64,000 nucleotides of DNA, taken from positions 44,685 through 108,684 of the forward strand of contig NZ_PYOM01000018.1 in the NCBI RefSeq assembly GCF_003026365.1, given 5' to 3'. Positions within the stretch are counted from its first letter, which is position 1. Each line of letters starts with the position of its first letter. Positions 35,244-46,021 of this stretch are shown piece by piece. A program made the position numbers and the translations under genes. The notes under the pieces were generated by a model, which was not told the DNA's origin, ran no database searches, and saw only the letters and a list, made by a program, of their open reading frames with translations. This stretch comes from Photobacterium angustum. Lineage in GTDB: Bacteria > Pseudomonadota > Gammaproteobacteria > Enterobacterales > Vibrionaceae.

Positions 35244-36425
35244 TTAAGACGCTAGCTGAAAATCACCTAGCAGCGCGTTATAAACATCTTTGTTATGTAA
35301 CACCCCAACCAATTGATTATTTTCAACCATGAGTAATGGTTTATTATTCAGCCGCTTCAGCTCAATGGCATCTCGCATACTAATATCAGGGCTGACCATC
35401 ACTATAGTGGTGTCATTTATATGGCTTGGAATAGCATCTGTAACTTGCCATGAAAGACAATCAAGATTACCTTCATTCACGATAGTCAACGTATCCTCAT
35501 TTTGGGCGATCCAAAGCTCATCGGCATCACACACTTTATATGTATTTCCTTGTTGCTCTAACGCGGTTAATGGCGTCATTAATGAGCGTCCTTTCAATAC
35601 ATTTAACGGATTAGTATGTGCGACAAAATCACGCACATAATCTGTTTTCGGATTGAGCACGATTTCTTCAGGTTTTCCGTGTTGAATCAGCTCTCCTGAC
35701 TCCATTATCGCGATATTGTTACCAATTTTAAGTGCTTCATCTAAATCGTGACTGACAAACAAAATCGTCTTATTTAGTTTGCTTTGTAGTGCTAATAATT
35801 CATCTTGTAACTGTGCACGTATTAACGGATCAAGCGCTGAAAAAGGTTCATCCATTAGTAAAATATCGGTATCCATAACAAATGCACGTGCAAGGCCCAC
35901 CCGTTGCTGCATCCCGCCCGATAACTCTGATGGATACTTATCCTCCCATTCAGCCAGCCCCACCATTTCTAACTGCTCTCTAGCGCGCTGATGACGTTCT
36001 TTTTTAGGGATATTTTGCATTTCAAGCCCAAAAGCAACGTTATCTAATACAGTTAGCCATGGCATTAAAGCAAATTTTTGAAATACCATCGAGACACGAT
36101 GAGTACGAAGGTGCTGTAGCTGAGCTTTTGAACAGTTTGCTAAACCTACGGTTTGTTCACCATCTTTAATTAACAATTCGCCACGACTTATATCGTTCAA
36201 TCCATTAACCGCGCGTAATAAACTTGATTTACCCGAACCAGACAACCCCATTAGTACGCAAATCTCGCCTTCTTTGATTTGCAGGCTAACGTTATTAACT
36301 CCAACAACTTGGTTTGTTTCATCAATAATTTGTTGACGGCTTTTACCTTGATCTAATAACGCTAAGGCTTGTTGCTGTTTATCGCCAAACACCACATCCA
36401 GATTGTTAATCGTTATTGCATTCAT
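35244..36425 (-). CDS. choV: Choline ABC transporter ATP-binding protein
   Basis: 393 residues from the ATG at 36425, which has AAGGAG 8 nt upstream (a GTG at 36431 is too close to that site). Walker A GLSGSGKSS, signature LSGGMQQRVGLARAF, Walker B and C-terminal CBS-like domain (SPDISMRDAIELKRL) define the quaternary amine (ProV/ChoV) type. It drives choline uptake with ChoW and ChoX. It starts 2 bp after the choW stop, so they are coupled. Last gene of the bet-cho operon. Confidence 0.92.
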   Translation of the reverse strand: MNAITINNLDVVFGDKQQQALALLDQGKSRQQIIDETNQVVGVNNVSLQIKEGEICVLMGLSGSGKSSLLRAVNGLNDISRGELLIKDGEQTVGLANCSKAQLQHLRTHRVSMVFQKFALMPWLTVLDNVAFGLEMQNIPKKERHQRAREQLEMVGLAEWEDKYPSELSGGMQQRVGLARAFVMDTDILLMDEPFSALDPLIRAQLQDELLALQSKLNKTILFVSHDLDEALKIGNNIAIMESGELIQHGKPEEIVLNPKTDYVRDFVAHTNPLNVLKGRSLMTPLTALEQQGNTYKVCDADELWIAQNEDTLTIVNEGNLDCLSWQVTDAIPSHINDTTIVMVSPDISMRDAIELKRLNNKPLLMVENNQLVGVLHNKDVYNALLGDFQLAS

Positions 36426-36427
36426 GA

Positions 36428-37270
36428 TCACAGCTCCTTCTGTGCTGGGGTTTTACATAATCGGTCTAAGATGATCGCGACCAATACAATCGCAAGCCCC
36501 GCTTCAAAACCTTGTGAAATGTTAACGGTATTTAATGCACGTACAACAGGTTTTCCTAATCCATCCGCACCGACTAACGCGGCGATAACGACCATAGACA
36601 AAGACAACATAATGCATTGGGTGATACCCGCCATAATACTTGGCATCGCCGCGGGTAACTCGACTTTTAACAATAGCTTCATCCGACTTGCACCAAACGC
36701 TTTGCCTGCTTCAATTAAATCTTCAGGCACTTTCGTGATACCTAAATACGTGAGTCGTATTGGCGCTGCAATGGCAAAAATAATGGTAGAGATAAGTCCG
36801 GGCACAATACCTAGCCCAAACAAAACCAGCGTTGGAATTAAATAGACAAACGTCGGCACCGTTTGCATTAAATCTAAAATAGGTCGCATCAAGGTATACA
36901 ACCACGGACGATGCGCAGACATGATCCCGATTGGGACACCAATAAGCACTGAAATACTTGTAGCAGCAAAGACCAACACAAAGGTTTCTAGCATTTCCTG
37001 CCAGTAGCCTAAATTTAAAATAACTAATAATGCTGCAACAACGAAAACCACTAATGAAATTTTACGGTGTAAGTACCATGCTAACGCCGCGGTGATTAAA
37101 ATAGGCAGTGCTGGCGGCATCCACTTAAATACATCAACTAAAAATAGAATTACGGTTTCTAAGAAAAATGAAATGGCGTCAAATAACCCTGCAGCATTGA
37201 TAGTTAACCAATCAACACCTGCTTCCATCCATTGACCCAAAGGGATTTTATTATCCGTAATGAAATTCAC
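36428..37270 (-). CDS. choW: Choline ABC transporter permease
   Basis: 280 residues with about six membrane spans. The EAA-like loop is GKAFGASRMKLLLKVELPAA, and PIGIMSAHRPWLYTLMRPIL is typical of ProW/ChoW permeases. It forms the inner-membrane channel for choline. Preceded by a 131-bp gap with a hairpin after choX and followed directly by choV. Confidence 0.9.
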   Translation of the reverse strand: MNFITDNKIPLGQWMEAGVDWLTINAAGLFDAISFFLETVILFLVDVFKWMPPALPILITAALAWYLHRKISLVVFVVAALLVILNLGYWQEMLETFVLVFAATSISVLIGVPIGIMSAHRPWLYTLMRPILDLMQTVPTFVYLIPTLVLFGLGIVPGLISTIIFAIAAPIRLTYLGITKVPEDLIEAGKAFGASRMKLLLKVELPAAMPSIMAGITQCIMLSLSMVVIAALVGADGLGKPVVRALNTVNISQGFEAGLAIVLVAIILDRLCKTPAQKEL

Positions 37271-37351
37271 ACTTTTGCCTTTTATTTGATAAGACGATGC
37301 TTACCACCTTATTTTTATGAAGTTTTACAATAGCTAATAACAAAGAAGTAC

Positions 37352-37385
37352 CTGCGCTAATAAACGAAAAATGATTATTAACGCA
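37352..37385 (-). promoter_or_regulatory. Intercistronic hairpin between choX and choW
   Basis: Arms CTGCGCTAATAA and TTATTAACGCAG, 12 bp with one mismatch and a 10-nt loop, directly after the choX stop codon. It may protect the choX message 3' end or partly terminate, giving more binding protein than channel. Confidence 0.5.
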
Positions 37386-37401
37386 GTATTTTAAGAAAGG
37401 A

Positions 37402-38337
37402 TTAAGATTGCTTTAAGTAATCCAACACCGCTGTAGTGGCCACTTTACCTTCGCGAGTTTTGACGTCTTTCAGCCATGCTTCCACTTGCTGTGGGTTTTC
37501 ACTCAACCATTGACGCGCTGCTTTTTCAGGTTGAATCTTTTGATTAAGGATCGCTTCCATTAAGCTATTTTCCATTTCTAAGCTAAATGAAAGATTTTTC
37601 AGAAGCTGTCCAACGTTTGGACACTCGGTTAAATAATTACTGCGAACATTGGTGTAGACATTGGCACCGCCATAGTTAGGTCCAAAAAAGTCATCACCAC
37701 CAGCAAGGTATTCCATTTCAACGTTGCTATTCATTGGGTGTGGTGCCCAGCCTAAATAAACAATCCACTGATCACGGCGTACAGAGCGAGAAACTTGCGA
37801 AACCATCCCTGCTTCACTTGATTCCACTAAACTAAAGTCTTTTAAACCAAACGCATTCGTGTCGATCATTGATTGAATTAAACGGTTACCATCATTACCG
37901 GGTTCAATACCGTAAATACGGCCTTTAAATTTATCCGCATGTTTTGCCAAATCGGCAAAGCTCTTAACACCTGCGTCATAAACATACTTAGGTACAGCTA
38001 ATGTATATTTTGCACCTTCTAAATTCGCTTTTACTGTTTCAACCGTTTTGGCTTCACGATATTTCGCAATATCGCCTTCCATGGTCGGCATCCAATTCCC
38101 TAAAAAGACATCAATATCACCATTCGCCATTGATGAGTACGTCACGGGTACTGACAGTAAATCAGTTTTCGTACTGTAACCCATTCCTTTTAAAAGCTCA
38201 GAAGTTACCGCTGTGGTTGCTGTAATATCCGTCCAGCCAACATCAGCAAAACGTACCGTATCACATTGGTTAGCATAGCTATTAAAAGCAACTGAGCTTA
38301 ACGCTAAGGCAAGAAGTGTTTTTTTAGTAACAGACAT
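37402..38337 (-). CDS. choX: Choline-binding periplasmic protein
   Basis: 311 residues with a Sec signal peptide (LALALSSVAFNSYA, cleavage after about residue 22). The mature part begins NQCDTVRFADVGWTDI and has VYLGWAPHPMNSNVEMEYLA, with aromatic residues typical of the cage that binds quaternary ammonium. Captures choline for ChoWV. The gene lies between betA and choW in the same direction, linking uptake with oxidation. Confidence 0.92.
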   Translation of the reverse strand: MSVTKKTLLALALSSVAFNSYANQCDTVRFADVGWTDITATTAVTSELLKGMGYSTKTDLLSVPVTYSSMANGDIDVFLGNWMPTMEGDIAKYREAKTVETVKANLEGAKYTLAVPKYVYDAGVKSFADLAKHADKFKGRIYGIEPGNDGNRLIQSMIDTNAFGLKDFSLVESSEAGMVSQVSRSVRRDQWIVYLGWAPHPMNSNVEMEYLAGGDDFFGPNYGGANVYTNVRSNYLTECPNVGQLLKNLSFSLEMENSLMEAILNQKIQPEKAARQWLSENPQQVEAWLKDVKTREGKVATTAVLDYLKQS

Positions 38338-38391
38338 AATTATTCCTTTGTCTTTTTATTTATCATTATTAAGTACGTATATCCCACGTAC

Positions 38392-40092
38392 TTATTGTGA
38401 ATTGTTTCGTTGGGTCGTTTCCCAATCAGGGGCAATCCATACAGGTACATTGCCTGCAGGAAGCGGGGTTCTCTGTAAAATAAAATCAGCGGCTCTCTCA
38501 GCAACCATGATTGTTGGCGCATTAAGGTTACCGTTCGGAATAGTCGGGAATATAGAAGAATCAACAACACGCAAGTTTTCAATACCGCGAACGCGACACT
38601 GTGAATCTAAAACCGCCATCACATCGTTATCATCGCCCATTTTACAGGTACAAGATGGATGATAAGCGCTCTCGACATTTTCTTTTACCCACTTATCAAT
38701 AGCCTGATCAGACGTGATATCCGCTCCCGGTTGAATCTCATCGCCACGATATTGATCAAGTGCTGATTGCGCCATAATTTCACGGGTTAAACGAATACAG
38801 TCGCGCCAATCCTGCTTATCTTGTTCAGTAGAGATATAATTAAATTCAATTTTAGGTTTCGCGTGTGGATCATTAGAAACAACTTCTACCGACCCTCTGC
38901 TTTGTGGCTTATTAGGCCCTACATGCACTTGGAAACCATGACCATCAAATGCAGCACGACCATCGTAGCGCATCGCTGCAGGTAAGAAGTGATATTGAAT
39001 ATTTGGCCACTTTAACCCTTTACGCGAACGAATAAAGGCACAAGATTCAAAATGATTAGTCGCACCTAAACCTGTACGAGTTAGTAGCCATTGCGCGCCA
39101 ATTTTACCTTTGCTAACTAAATCTAATTTACTGTTTAAGGTAATGGCTTCATTACAGTGGTATTGGAAGTAAACTTCTAAGTGGTCTTGTAAATTAGCCC
39201 CCACCCCTGGAAGATCGTGCACAAGGTTAATCTTCGCGTTTTCCAATACTGCAGCAGGCCCAATGCCAGACAATTGTAATAACTGGACTGAACCAATGGA
39301 TCCAGCACTAGATATCACTTCTTTTGTTGCAAATACTTGAGATAGCTTACCTGACTGTTCAAATTCAACACCTACCGCTTTTTTACCTTCTAAAAGGACT
39401 TTTCGAGCCACAATGCCTTTTTTCAACGTCAGGTTTGAGCGTTTTAATGCACGACGTAAATAAGCGTTAGATGTCGATGCACGCACACCTTTATCAACTG
39501 TCATATGCATGGCACCAAACCCTTCTTGTTGGTAACCATTGTAATCATCAGTTTCGGGATAACCGGCTTCTTTACCTGCATCAATAAAGGCTTGGTAAAG
39601 TGGATTGAGTGCCATGTCATTACCATTACACGTCCCAACAGGACCTTTGCTACCTCGGTAGGCGTTACCACCTTTTATCCATGTTTCAGCACGACGAAAA
39701 TACGGTAAACATGCTTGGTAATTCCAGCCTGTTGCCCCTTCTTGTTCCCATTCGTCATAATCACATGCGTGCCCACGTACATACACCATGCCGTTGATAG
39801 ATGAACTACCGCCTAAGACTTTGCCTCGTGGACAATGTAATTTACGCCCGTCTAATCCTTGTTCTGCTTGAGTTTCAAACTGCCATGCATATTTGTCACT
39901 GTTCATTGGGTATGACAACGCCGTTGGCATTTGAATAAAAATACTGCGATCACTACCGCCTGCTTCTAGCAATAACACATCATATTCACCGCTTTCACTT
40001 AAACGGTCAGCTAATACACACCCTGCCGAACCCGCGCCAACAATAATGTAGTCATAGTGTTGGGGTTTATTTTGCTGCTTATTTTGAACCAT
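38392..40092 (-). CDS. betA: Choline dehydrogenase
   Basis: 566 residues from the ATG at 40092 (GGAG about 9 nt upstream; the longer frame to 40107 has no site). The GMC oxidoreductase FAD fold [17 protein letters not shown] is at the N terminus. The C-terminal motif [10 protein letters not shown] contains the catalytic His of GMC enzymes (with [17 protein letters not shown]). It oxidises choline to betaine aldehyde (and may act on the aldehyde) at the inner membrane. It starts 18 bp after betB. Confidence 0.94.
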   Translation of the reverse strand: MVQNKQQNKPQHYDYIIVGAGSAGCVLADRLSESGEYDVLLLEAGGSDRSIFIQMPTALSYPMNSDKYAWQFETQAEQGLDGRKLHCPRGKVLGGSSSINGMVYVRGHACDYDEWEQEGATGWNYQACLPYFRRAETWIKGGNAYRGSKGPVGTCNGNDMALNPLYQAFIDAGKEAGYPETDDYNGYQQEGFGAMHMTVDKGVRASTSNAYLRRALKRSNLTLKKGIVARKVLLEGKKAVGVEFEQSGKLSQVFATKEVISSAGSIGSVQLLQLSGIGPAAVLENAKINLVHDLPGVGANLQDHLEVYFQYHCNEAITLNSKLDLVSKGKIGAQWLLTRTGLGATNHFESCAFIRSRKGLKWPNIQYHFLPAAMRYDGRAAFDGHGFQVHVGPNKPQSRGSVEVVSNDPHAKPKIEFNYISTEQDKQDWRDCIRLTREIMAQSALDQYRGDEIQPGADITSDQAIDKWVKENVESAYHPSCTCKMGDDNDVMAVLDSQCRVRGIENLRVVDSSIFPTIPNGNLNAPTIMVAERAADFILQRTPLPAGNVPVWIAPDWETTQRNNSQ

Positions 40093-40110
40093 CAAAATCG
40101 ACTCCATCCG

Positions 40111-41571
40111 TTAAGCATAAGGGCTTTGGTAATCGCCCAATTCAATAAGTACACTTTTGGTTTGGGTATAATGTTTTAAGGTTTCTATTCCGTTTTCGCG
40201 TCCAATCCCTGATTGCTTATAACCGCCAACAGGCATTTGCGCAGGAGAATCCCCCCATGTATTAACCCAACAGATCCCTGCTTGTAATTGATGGATAACG
40301 CGGTGAGCTTTCGCTAAGTTTTGGGTAAACACACCTGCAGCTAAACCATAGTGAGTATTATTAGCGCGAGCGATAACATCATTTTCATCACTAAACTTAA
40401 TTACCGACATTACAGGCCCAAAAATTTCATTTTGAACATGAGACATAGATTCATCACAATCAATAAAAACGGTAGGTTGAACGAAATTACCGTGTGCTAA
40501 ACCATTATCAGTACATTGGTATCCGCCGGTCAGCAAGGTGGCACCACTTTGTTTAGCGGCATCAATGGCTGATAACACTTTTGATAAATGTGATGTTGAA
40601 ATCAATGCGCCAATTTGAGTCTCCATATTCATCGGGTCACCAACGATTAATAACTCAGTTCGACGCTTAAGTTGCTCTATAAACGTGTCGTAAATAGTCT
40701 CATGAACATAAACACGTGTGCCATGTGTACATACTTCACCTTGGGTATAGAAGTTAGCCACCATTGCCGCTGAAACAGCATGATCGACATTAGCATCATC
40801 AAAAATGATCATTGGCGATTTACCGCCTAATTCCATCGTTACCGACTTTAAGGTTTGAGCACTATCAGCCATTACCGCTTTACCTGTACCAGTTTCACCT
40901 GTAAATGAAACTTTAGCGATCTCAGGGTGTGCCGTTAGCATCTGCCCCACTCGGTAATCACCTTGTACAACGTTAAAAACGCCATCAGGTAGACCTGCTT
41001 CAGTAAAAATCTCAGCAAGCTTTAGAACTGTTAACGGTGTTTCTTCCGATGGTTTGAAAATCATGGCGTTACCCGCAGCAAGTGCAGGCGCTGATTTCCA
41101 CATCGCAATTTGAATAGGATAATTCCACGCACCAATACCAGCACAAATGCCCAATGGTTCTCGACGCGTATAAAAGAACTGATTTTCACTTAAAGGTTGC
41201 TGTTCACCTTGAAGCCCTGGTGCTAAACCTGCAAAGTATTCAATAACATCGGCACCCGTTTCTATATCAACCGCTATCGCTTCTTGTAACGGTTTACCGG
41301 TATCTGTGACTTCTAATACTGCTAATTCGTCATTGCGCTCTCGCAGTAGCGCCACAGCACGTAATAAAATACGGCTACGCTCAGTTGCCGTCATAGCCGA
41401 CCATATAGCAAACCCTTTTTTAGCTGCGCTAATCGCTAATTCAAGATCCGCTTGAGAGGCTTGCCCAATAGTCGCTATCGATTGACCATTAGCTGGGTTA
41501 ATCGTTGTAAATTGAATATCAGACGATGCAGCAACATAGTTACCATCTATATATAGTGATTTCATATCCAT
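40111..41571 (-). CDS. betB: Betaine aldehyde dehydrogenase
   Basis: 486 residues of the aldehyde dehydrogenase family. The catalytic Glu is in [10 protein letters not shown], the nucleophilic Cys in [13 protein letters not shown], and the cofactor region in [17 protein letters not shown]. It oxidises betaine aldehyde to glycine betaine with NAD(P)+. It sits between betI and betA in the operon; this is the standard Vibrio order betIBA-choXWV. Confidence 0.94.
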   Translation of the reverse strand: MDMKSLYIDGNYVAASSDIQFTTINPANGQSIATIGQASQADLELAISAAKKGFAIWSAMTATERSRILLRAVALLRERNDELAVLEVTDTGKPLQEAIAVDIETGADVIEYFAGLAPGLQGEQQPLSENQFFYTRREPLGICAGIGAWNYPIQIAMWKSAPALAAGNAMIFKPSEETPLTVLKLAEIFTEAGLPDGVFNVVQGDYRVGQMLTAHPEIAKVSFTGETGTGKAVMADSAQTLKSVTMELGGKSPMIIFDDANVDHAVSAAMVANFYTQGEVCTHGTRVYVHETIYDTFIEQLKRRTELLIVGDPMNMETQIGALISTSHLSKVLSAIDAAKQSGATLLTGGYQCTDNGLAHGNFVQPTVFIDCDESMSHVQNEIFGPVMSVIKFSDENDVIARANNTHYGLAAGVFTQNLAKAHRVIHQLQAGICWVNTWGDSPAQMPVGGYKQSGIGRENGIETLKHYTQTKSVLIELGDYQSPYA

Positions 41572-41587
41572 TTGAAACTCTAAGAAA

Positions 41588-42184
41588 TTATAATTTTGAA
41601 TAAAAAGCCAATTGCTTTTCTAAATAATCATTAATGATCATGCGAGCATTATTCGCATCAATGCCTTTAGGATTTAGTGTCCCGCGCAGCCAAATACCAT
41701 CAATTAATGAAGCTATACCATAGGCAACTAATTCAGCTTGAGAAGATGGTAGTAGCCCTTTAAGTTCAATCTTTAAATGCGATAGCAAACGTTTTTCATT
41801 AACTTGCTGTAGACGACCCAACTGTGCGTCATGCATAGCGTAAGACCAAAATGCTAACCATGTTTTCGCTACTTTATTTTCTGCTTGGTAACCATCAAAA
41901 TTGCTCATGATAATGGCATTAATTCGAGCTTGATGATCATTGCGGGGTATCTGGCTTAATGACGTTGTAACGCTCATTGATAAACGACGTAAAATTTCAC
42001 GCATAGTCTCTTCTAATAAACCATGCTTACCACCAAAATAGTGATTGATAATCCCCGTTGATACTCCTGCTTCTTTACTGATCAACGAGATACTTGCTGC
42101 ATGTAAGCCAACTCGTTCAATCACTGCCATCGTGGCATTTACAAGCTGTGGTTTACGAATATCAGGCATTCCAACCTTTGGCAT
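41588..42184 (-). CDS. betI: Transcriptional repressor of choline metabolism
   Basis: 198 residues, TetR family. The HTH with [19 protein letters not shown] near the N terminus and the C-terminal [12 protein letters not shown] match BetI. BetI represses the bet genes and is released by choline. It is the first gene of the operon, 16 bp upstream of betB. A palindrome that fits a BetI box is just upstream. Confidence 0.94.
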   Translation of the reverse strand: MPKVGMPDIRKPQLVNATMAVIERVGLHAASISLISKEAGVSTGIINHYFGGKHGLLEETMREILRRLSMSVTTSLSQIPRNDHQARINAIIMSNFDGYQAENKVAKTWLAFWSYAMHDAQLGRLQQVNEKRLLSHLKIELKGLLPSSQAELVAYGIASLIDGIWLRGTLNPKGIDANNARMIINDYLEKQLAFYSKL

Positions 42185-42204
42185 AATGCTCCCATTTATT
42201 TTTT

Positions 42205-42218
42205 ATTGAACGATCAAT
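42205..42218. promoter_or_regulatory. Putative BetI operator
   Basis: Palindromic ATTGAACGATCAAT, 21 to 34 bases before the betI start. It has the TTGA...TCAA core of BetI boxes around bet promoters, supporting autorepression of the operon. Confidence 0.55.
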
Positions 42219-42550
42219 TAAGTATAAATGTGACATATCTTTAACATTAAATCAAAACAAAACCAAAATCACAGTTTAAAAAACCATCAAAACAAAGAAA
42301 ATCGTTAGATTATCAACACAATGGCAAATGTTACAAAATATTAACAACGAGAGTATAAATTAAGATGTGATACATACAAGTAGAATAACCAAAACATATT
42401 ACGAACAATTATTAAACGTTAAGAAATGATATGTAACGAGAGAAATGAAATATTAGTAAGGTGAGCTCTATAGCATAAACCCAATTTGTTTTTTTAATTT
42501 AGTTATTTTGGTTTATAGTATTCAAGCTAATAACTAGAAGTTTATAGATA
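42219..42550. other. AT-rich intergenic region between betI and cqsS
   Basis: About 330 bp with promoters of the divergent betI and cqsS genes and no coding frame. No further clear operator seen. Confidence 0.45.
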
Positions 42551-44578
42551 ATGAGTATAAAAAATAGAATTAATAATGTTTACCGTTACTTTGAGCCTAA
42601 TTTAATCATTATTGGCTATCTTGGTAGCATTGGTTTTCCACTATACTTCTTTGTTTGGCATTATCTTTTTCCTCAACCTTATGAGAACTTTTTACTCAGG
42701 CTATTTTGTGGCACTTTATTTATTCCCTTCATTTTAAAAGATCATCTTCCTTATTGGTTTTTACGTTATAAGGCGATTCATTTCATTGCCACAATCACCA
42801 TTGGCTTACCTTTCTTTTTCAGCTATATGCTGATTATGAATGATTGGTCTATTCCTTGGATCATGTCTTTCATGGCTGCACTGTTTCTATCAATATTATT
42901 GATTTACGATGCTTACATTATCAGCGCTATCTCCATTATTGGTATAACGTTGGGGGCATTATTTTCTTATGGCTTCCATCCGATAAACAGTGATAATTTT
43001 CATTGGGGCTATATTGCAGTTATTAGTTTTTCATATGTGACAGGTATTGCTTCACATTATAGAAATCACATTCATTACGAAGATCAATTACTTTTTGCTC
43101 GCAGCTTTAGTGCTGGTATTGCCCATGAAATGAGAAACCCTTTCAGCTCACTTTACTCATCCATGGAACTCATGCTCGATATTCTTCGCCAAAAAAGTGA
43201 TAACAAAGAAAGTAATGTTAATGGGCTAGAATCTATAATTAGAAATAATATGACCGTTATAAATAATAGTAATGAAACAATTAACTTACTATTAAGCTCT
43301 ATTAATGAGCACGCTATTTCTAAAAGTACATTTCAAGAATATTCTATTGTCAATATTATTAAAAGTTCAGTAGAAAGTTTTGGTTATCAATCATCAAAAG
43401 ATAGAAATTTAGTTTCAGTTAATTTTAATAAAGATACAAATTATTTTGGTAGTGATATTTTGTTTCGTTATGTGATTTTCAATATTATGAAAAATGCTTT
43501 TTATTATAAAGAAAAAAACAATTTCAATATTAATATCAATGTCGACATTAATACAAACAATAATGTTATAAAAATAAGAGACACAGGTATTGGTATTCCA
43601 AAGAATAATCTTGATGCTATTTTTGATGATTTCTTTACACATGGTAAAAAAAATAGCTCAGGTTTAGGTTTGCCTTTTTGTAAAAAAGTAATTACAGCAT
43701 TTGGTGGCGTGATCAGCTGTCAATCTAAGTTAGGTGAATGGACTGAATTTACTATCATTTTACCTAAATCCGATTCAAAATCAGTTAATAAGCTAAAATA
43801 TGAGTTAATGTCTAAAAAACGCCTATTATACATAGGTGACAACAACAGTGATGTTTTTGAACTTCAGAAAAACTCATTTTCTCATGGCTATAATTTTAAC
43901 ACCGTTAGCCCATTTAAATTAATTGACATACCTTTTGATCAAGTAGATATGATTATAATTAATCTTGATAGTTACAGTGAACATGATTATTACTTCTCTA
44001 AGTTACAAGATAAACTCGCATTATTAACAACAAAAGTCTTATATCTACACCGTACACCTAAAGCATTAAATTTAATATTAAATGAAAAAATTAACTATAA
44101 ACTAGTCAATGCTAATAACATTGAGAATGATTTCACTGATCATATCTGTCGATTCTTTTTTATTCATTTTAATAATCAAAAAAACACACCACGATCAACA
44201 ACAGATACAAAAAGTATTCTACTTGTAGACGATAATATGTCATTACGTATGTATACAGGAATACTCCTCCAACGTAGTGGATTTCATGTTATTCATGCCG
44301 AGAATGGTGTTAATGCTCTAAAAAATCTTGAGTTAAGCCAGGTAGATCTTATTATGATGGATTTAGAAATGCCTTTAATGGGAGGCTTAGAAACAACAAA
44401 ACAAATTCGTTCTAATAAAAGGTATGAATCACATAAAAATACCCCCATTATTTGCTTCTCAGCCTCACTTGATGAAAAGCAACAGCAAGATCTAAGCAAA
44501 GTGGGCATGAATGGCTTTATTTTCAAACCTGCAACTAAAGAGCAAATCTTTTCCAGTATTGAACGCTTTATTAACTAA
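42551..44578 (+). CDS. cqsS: CAI-1 quorum-sensing hybrid sensor kinase
   Basis: 675 residues. Six membrane spans in the first 170 residues bind the alpha-hydroxyketone signal. The H-box FSAGIAHEMRNPFSSL has the phospho-His at about residue 192. The ATPase domain has DTGIGIPKNNLDAIF and SSGLGLPFCKKVI. A receiver domain spans about residues 554-675 with phospho-Asp604 in LIMMDLEMPLMGG. Length and order match Vibrio CqsS (about 686). In the known pathway CqsS phosphorylates LuxU-LuxO at low cell density. The gene converges on cqsA, which carries a frameshift here, so the receptor appears intact while its signal synthase may not be. Confidence 0.92.
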   Translation: MSIKNRINNVYRYFEPNLIIIGYLGSIGFPLYFFVWHYLFPQPYENFLLRLFCGTLFIPFILKDHLPYWFLRYKAIHFIATITIGLPFFFSYMLIMNDWSIPWIMSFMAALFLSILLIYDAYIISAISIIGITLGALFSYGFHPINSDNFHWGYIAVISFSYVTGIASHYRNHIHYEDQLLFARSFSAGIAHEMRNPFSSLYSSMELMLDILRQKSDNKESNVNGLESIIRNNMTVINNSNETINLLLSSINEHAISKSTFQEYSIVNIIKSSVESFGYQSSKDRNLVSVNFNKDTNYFGSDILFRYVIFNIMKNAFYYKEKNNFNININVDINTNNNVIKIRDTGIGIPKNNLDAIFDDFFTHGKKNSSGLGLPFCKKVITAFGGVISCQSKLGEWTEFTIILPKSDSKSVNKLKYELMSKKRLLYIGDNNSDVFELQKNSFSHGYNFNTVSPFKLIDIPFDQVDMIIINLDSYSEHDYYFSKLQDKLALLTTKVLYLHRTPKALNLILNEKINYKLVNANNIENDFTDHICRFFFIHFNNQKNTPRSTTDTKSILLVDDNMSLRMYTGILLQRSGFHVIHAENGVNALKNLELSQVDLIMMDLEMPLMGGLETTKQIRSNKRYESHKNTPIICFSASLDEKQQQDLSKVGMNGFIFKPATKEQIFSSIERFIN

Positions 44579-44584
44579 AATATA

Positions 44585-44629
44585 CTTACCCACTGTCGTT
44601 TACGTAAACGTAAAGCAATAATGGGTAAG
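44585..44629. terminator. Hairpin between convergent cqsS and cqsA
   Basis: Outer arms CTTACCCA/TGGGTAAG (8 bp) enclose a perfect palindrome GTTTACGTAAAC (44598-44609). It probably ends both transcripts, but lacks a long T-run. Confidence 0.5.
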
Positions 44630-44640
44630 AATTTACTCTA

Positions 44641-45811
44641 TTACTTTAACGATAGTTCCTCTCGCATCTCTCGACACACAGTAAGTAATGTCGATATTTG
44701 TTCGTCACTCACATCACTATTTAAAGAAAAACGGATCACATTTTTATTTTTAGGGGTCGCTGGTGAACAGAACACAGAACCAAATACATCTCGAGATTCT
44801 AAATAATCACGGATCACTTCTGTATCTTCATCATTACCACTTTCAAGTGCAATAATTTGTGACTGGCTCTTAATCTTATAGCCAAGATTAACTAAACCAC
44901 TACGTAATTTCTCAGACTGAATAAACAGCTGGCTACGCTTATCATCCGCATCTTTAATGACATCCAATGTCGCTTTTAAAATTTCTAGCTCATGATTTAA
45001 CAGTGCTGAACTAAAAATGGCAGGATACGCAGTAAATGGGAACGATTTCGCTACATCTTTACTGCATAAAATCGCTCCTGCTCGATAAGCGAAGGCTTTT
45101 GCTAAACTCGCCGTTAAGAAATCGACTTGATCGGTTAAGCCTAATTCAGCGACTAATCCTGCACCATTTTTACCGTGTGTGCCCAGCGAGTGAGATTCAT
45201 CTACCAACAAGGCACAACCATAACGATTCGCTATTTCAACTAAATCATGCAATGGTGCAACGGTTCCGATTGTGCTGTATACCGAGTCAACCATGATTAA
45301 TCCAGGGCCTTCACGTTTAATTTGCTTTTCAAGGTGGCGCATATTGTTATGCAGAAATGTTTGAATATTTCCCTCTGCACGTTTTGCTCCATCCCATAAC
45401 GACATATGAGCAAAGAAATCGATATAGATCGGTGTACCTTGAGGGATCAGGGTTTGAATTAATCCGACATTTGCCGCCCAGCCCGACTGGGACAACACAC
45501 ATTTTTCAAAACCTGTTAATGCAGCTAATTGTTCTTCAAATGTATCGCCACTTTCAGCTTGATGCTGGAAGACCGCAGACATCACGACTTCATGTTTATG
45601 ATCTGTGATGGCTTTTAAGTGCTTCTGACGAATATGTTGATGCCCTGTAATGGCGAGATAATCATTACTTTGTAACGTTATTGAAGTATCAGAGGGAGTT
45701 TTACCTAATACTAAGTGCTTTTTATTTTTTCGAGAGTAAATATCTGCCTCTAGATGCGCATCAATTTTTTTTTATGAAGTTTGGAAGTGATTTTACGTTA
45801 ATGTTTTCCAT
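44641..45811 (-). pseudogene. cqsA: CAI-1 autoinducer synthase gene, frameshifted at an A9 tract
   Basis: A PLP-dependent aminotransferase-fold acyl-CoA transferase that makes CAI-1-type alpha-hydroxyketones. The frame open from about 45771 down to 44641 contains HLVLGKTPSD, LQSNDYLAI, LSQSGWAANVGL, DESHSLGTHG and TASLAKAFAYRAGA (PLP Lys), closely like CqsA. The true start is the ATG at 45811, giving MENINVKSLPNFI. The frames are separated by nine A residues (plus-strand T9, 45765-45773). Removing one A yields FIKKIDAHLE and a 389-residue protein, the usual CqsA length. All catalytic parts are downstream of the lesion. It is a recent pseudogene, a slippage-dependent gene, or a homopolymer error. 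An internal GTG start at 45585 would lose about 75 residues. Confidence 0.85.
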
Positions 45812-46021
45812 TTTTATTACTCTTACTTTTGTTAATAGGAGTAACAATATTAACAATAAAACTTTCCTCGTTCTAAATAATAATATCGCCAATCATTTTT
45901 TTCATAAACAATTAACATTTACTTCATTAAATTATTTATTTAAATTTACAATCGCTCATATTTTAATAAAGGTATTTTATCTGTAAAATATCGTTCCATT
46001 ATTTTAAAATTAGTTAATAAA

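Noticed and set aside
44641..45585. Reading the 314-residue frame as a complete short CqsA
   Set aside because: Conserved CqsA sequence continues upstream past the GTG at 45585 to the A9 tract, so this start is not the natural one.
45681..45986. Plus-strand frame of 101 codons upstream of the HAD gene
   Set aside because: It is antisense to the 5' part of cqsA and has the low complexity expected of a shadow frame.
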